64,000 nt of DNA from Trochalopteron elliotii (lineage: Eukaryota > Chordata > Aves > Passeriformes > Leiothrichidae). Shown in pieces: positions 62,753 through 64,000 of the stretch. The position numbers and the translations under genes were made by a program. The stretch is from the NCBI GenBank assembly GCA_024734555.1, contig JANPWX010000010.1:2344090-2408089 (forward strand), in the 5' to 3' direction. The notes beneath the pieces were generated by a model. It saw only the letters and a list, made by a program, of their open reading frames with translations. It was not told where the DNA came from and made no database searches. Every line of letters begins with the position of its first letter. Positions within the stretch are counted from its first letter, which is position 1.

Positions 62753-63900
62753 AAATACAGCACCGTGCCAGAGAGACATTAGTTGTGCTTCAACACTCCC
62801 CAGGCAGATGAGGAGCACCTATCTTCCTATCTATGACATGTCATATTCTCAGTATGTGGCTTGCACCAGTTGAATGAGTACTTCGGGTAAGAAGCCCTGC
62901 CCAATTTATTAGAAAAGTGCCAGGCACAGCTACGGTGTCAATAGACAGGGACGTACACTAAGAACTTAATTTAATTTTCATTCATAACATTTTCTTTTCA
63001 TTTTTGGAATAACATTTTATCACAGAGCTAAAGGGTAATGATGTATCAGTAACAGACAGATACACAGAAATCCCTTTGGGGAACAAAATCATAATGAAAA
63101 AATACAGTAAATTAGCTAGACGGGTATATGAAATGCATCTGAATTATACTACATTCATTTTTTGTGGTTGTTTCATTCTCAAAAAATATGCATACAAGCT
63201 TTCCTTTGAACTTGCTATATTTTTTCTTTGTTTTTATTAAAGCAGAACTGTAACCATTTTCATTGGCATTGCTATTATAAACCCTGTTTCTGAGAGAGTG
63301 GGTAACTCATCTCTCACTGAACTGAAATCCGGGTACAGTTTCAGGCTACACAAATCTCTTTGGTTGAAGGGATTCCATTTTGGATTTTGAGTTCAAAAGC
63401 ACCAGTTTTTCCTCTTTTCTCTGACTTTAGATGCCTATCATGTTATCTTGAGGCTCAAAACCACTAGATGAACATATGTGATCTTACACGACCCCCAGGG
63501 CACAGACAGAAAATGAAGCTCAACACAAACGATCTCCCTCAGCTGCTCCAAAGGAAGAACAATTAATACAGTGGCCAAGTTCTTTACTTTCGAAACATGA
63601 ATAATGTCACAAAACAAACATTCTCCCACAAAGATAAGAGACATTTTTTATAGTGTTTTCTTTCCTTTAACCCTTCTAGTAACTGTAGCAACTTATGATC
63701 ACAGTGGTTACACAACCACAGGTGTGTGTCAGTCAGTCAGCTGAATTCTTAGATAAGAGTCAGAAAGGCAGTAAATGGTGTGTTTACAGAATTGCAAATT
63801 GCCAGGGCACCTGGACAAAGCCTTGGGAAAGAAGATGAAGGATCACTTATCATTTGACAGACAAACTCACACACTTAGGAATAAAGAAATCTCCCCTTAC

Positions 63901-64000
63901 CTGAGACATTCTTTCACGATGCTTAGCTTCAAGCCTCTCCTTGGCTTTCTGGAAATGGGCATGTTCATTCTCATCTCCAGGTGTCTCCAAGTATTTGTCA
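63901..64000 (-). CDS. APP: APP exon 9, 3' part (start of E2 domain)
   Basis: The last 100 bases of the exon are in the window; the 5' end lies outside. It encodes [20 protein letters not shown] and onward to RERMSQ, equivalent to human residues 376-408 and identical there as far as I recall the human protein. This is the first helix of the E2 domain, which binds heparan sulfate and dimerises in the extracellular space. It includes the RERMS motif (human 403-407), reported as growth-promoting, and the histidine equivalent to human His388, one of four ligands of the E2 metal site. The splice donor is GTAAGG, read on the minus strand from 63900 down. The next exon is 10.8 kb away. Confidence 0.96.

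Larger units (their letters stand above)
53068..63900 (-). other. APP: APP intron 9 (10833 bp)
   Basis: Non-coding. It runs from donor GTAAGG at 63900 to acceptor AG at 53069-53068. Contents I can support are two related LTRs with a short internal region (60938-62752), an LTR-like unit at 59202-59580, a CR1 3' fragment (57335-58276), a truncated LTR (55581-55961), and the two copies of a 323/324-bp duplication (55260-55582 and 56150-56473). In 53068-55259, 56474-57334, 58277-59201, 59581-60937 and 62753-63900 I see only AT-rich unique-looking sequence and short shadow ORFs. Confidence 0.9.

Overview
This is vertebrate nuclear DNA, almost certainly from a bird. It is AT-rich intron sequence with eight short coding exons on the minus strand, CR1 LINE copies whose 3' ends carry the avian-type ATTCTRTGATTCTA-like tail, and many short endogenous-retrovirus LTRs. 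The species cannot be fixed from the sequence; the LTR variety suggests a non-galliform bird, which is inference only.

The only gene I can support is the amyloid-beta precursor protein gene (APP), on the minus strand and open at both window ends. In transcript order (human APP770 numbering) the window holds the 3' part of exon 9 (64000-63901), exon 10 (53067-52993), exon 11 (52810-52652), exon 12 (45146-45018), exon 13 (42978-42879), exon 14 (23173-22952), exon 15 (15574-15521) and exon 16 (3404-3304). Lengths of the complete exons (75, 159, 129, 100, 222, 54, 101) equal the human exon lengths as I recall them. All introns are GT-AG and the reading frame is open throughout. Together they encode residues equivalent to human 376-688: most of the E2 domain, the juxtamembrane linker, the beta-secretase site and the first 17 residues of the amyloid-beta peptide. 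Exons 1-8, including the Kunitz and OX-2 cassettes, lie beyond 64000. Exons 17-18, with the transmembrane and cytoplasmic parts, lie before position 1.

Over 98% of the window is intron. Visible content is: a 2-kb 5'-truncated CR1 at 48.06-50.01 kb with its reverse-transcriptase core still readable; several older CR1 fragments (6.6-7.9, 12.4, 24.0-24.4, 36.3-36.5, 57.3-58.3 kb); about fourteen LTR-like units, recognised by TATA box plus AATAAA spacing or by copy-to-copy similarity; a possible deleted provirus at 60.9-62.8 kb with a tRNA-His-type primer-binding site; a 323/324-bp near-identical direct duplication flanking a truncated LTR at 55.3-56.5 kb; and simple repeats. All LTRs I could orient are antisense to APP.

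I found no CRISPR array, operon, tRNA or rRNA gene, and no new multi-gene system. The points most worth checking are the loss of one of the two APP N-glycosylation sequons, the recent 323-bp duplication, and the LTR orientation bias.
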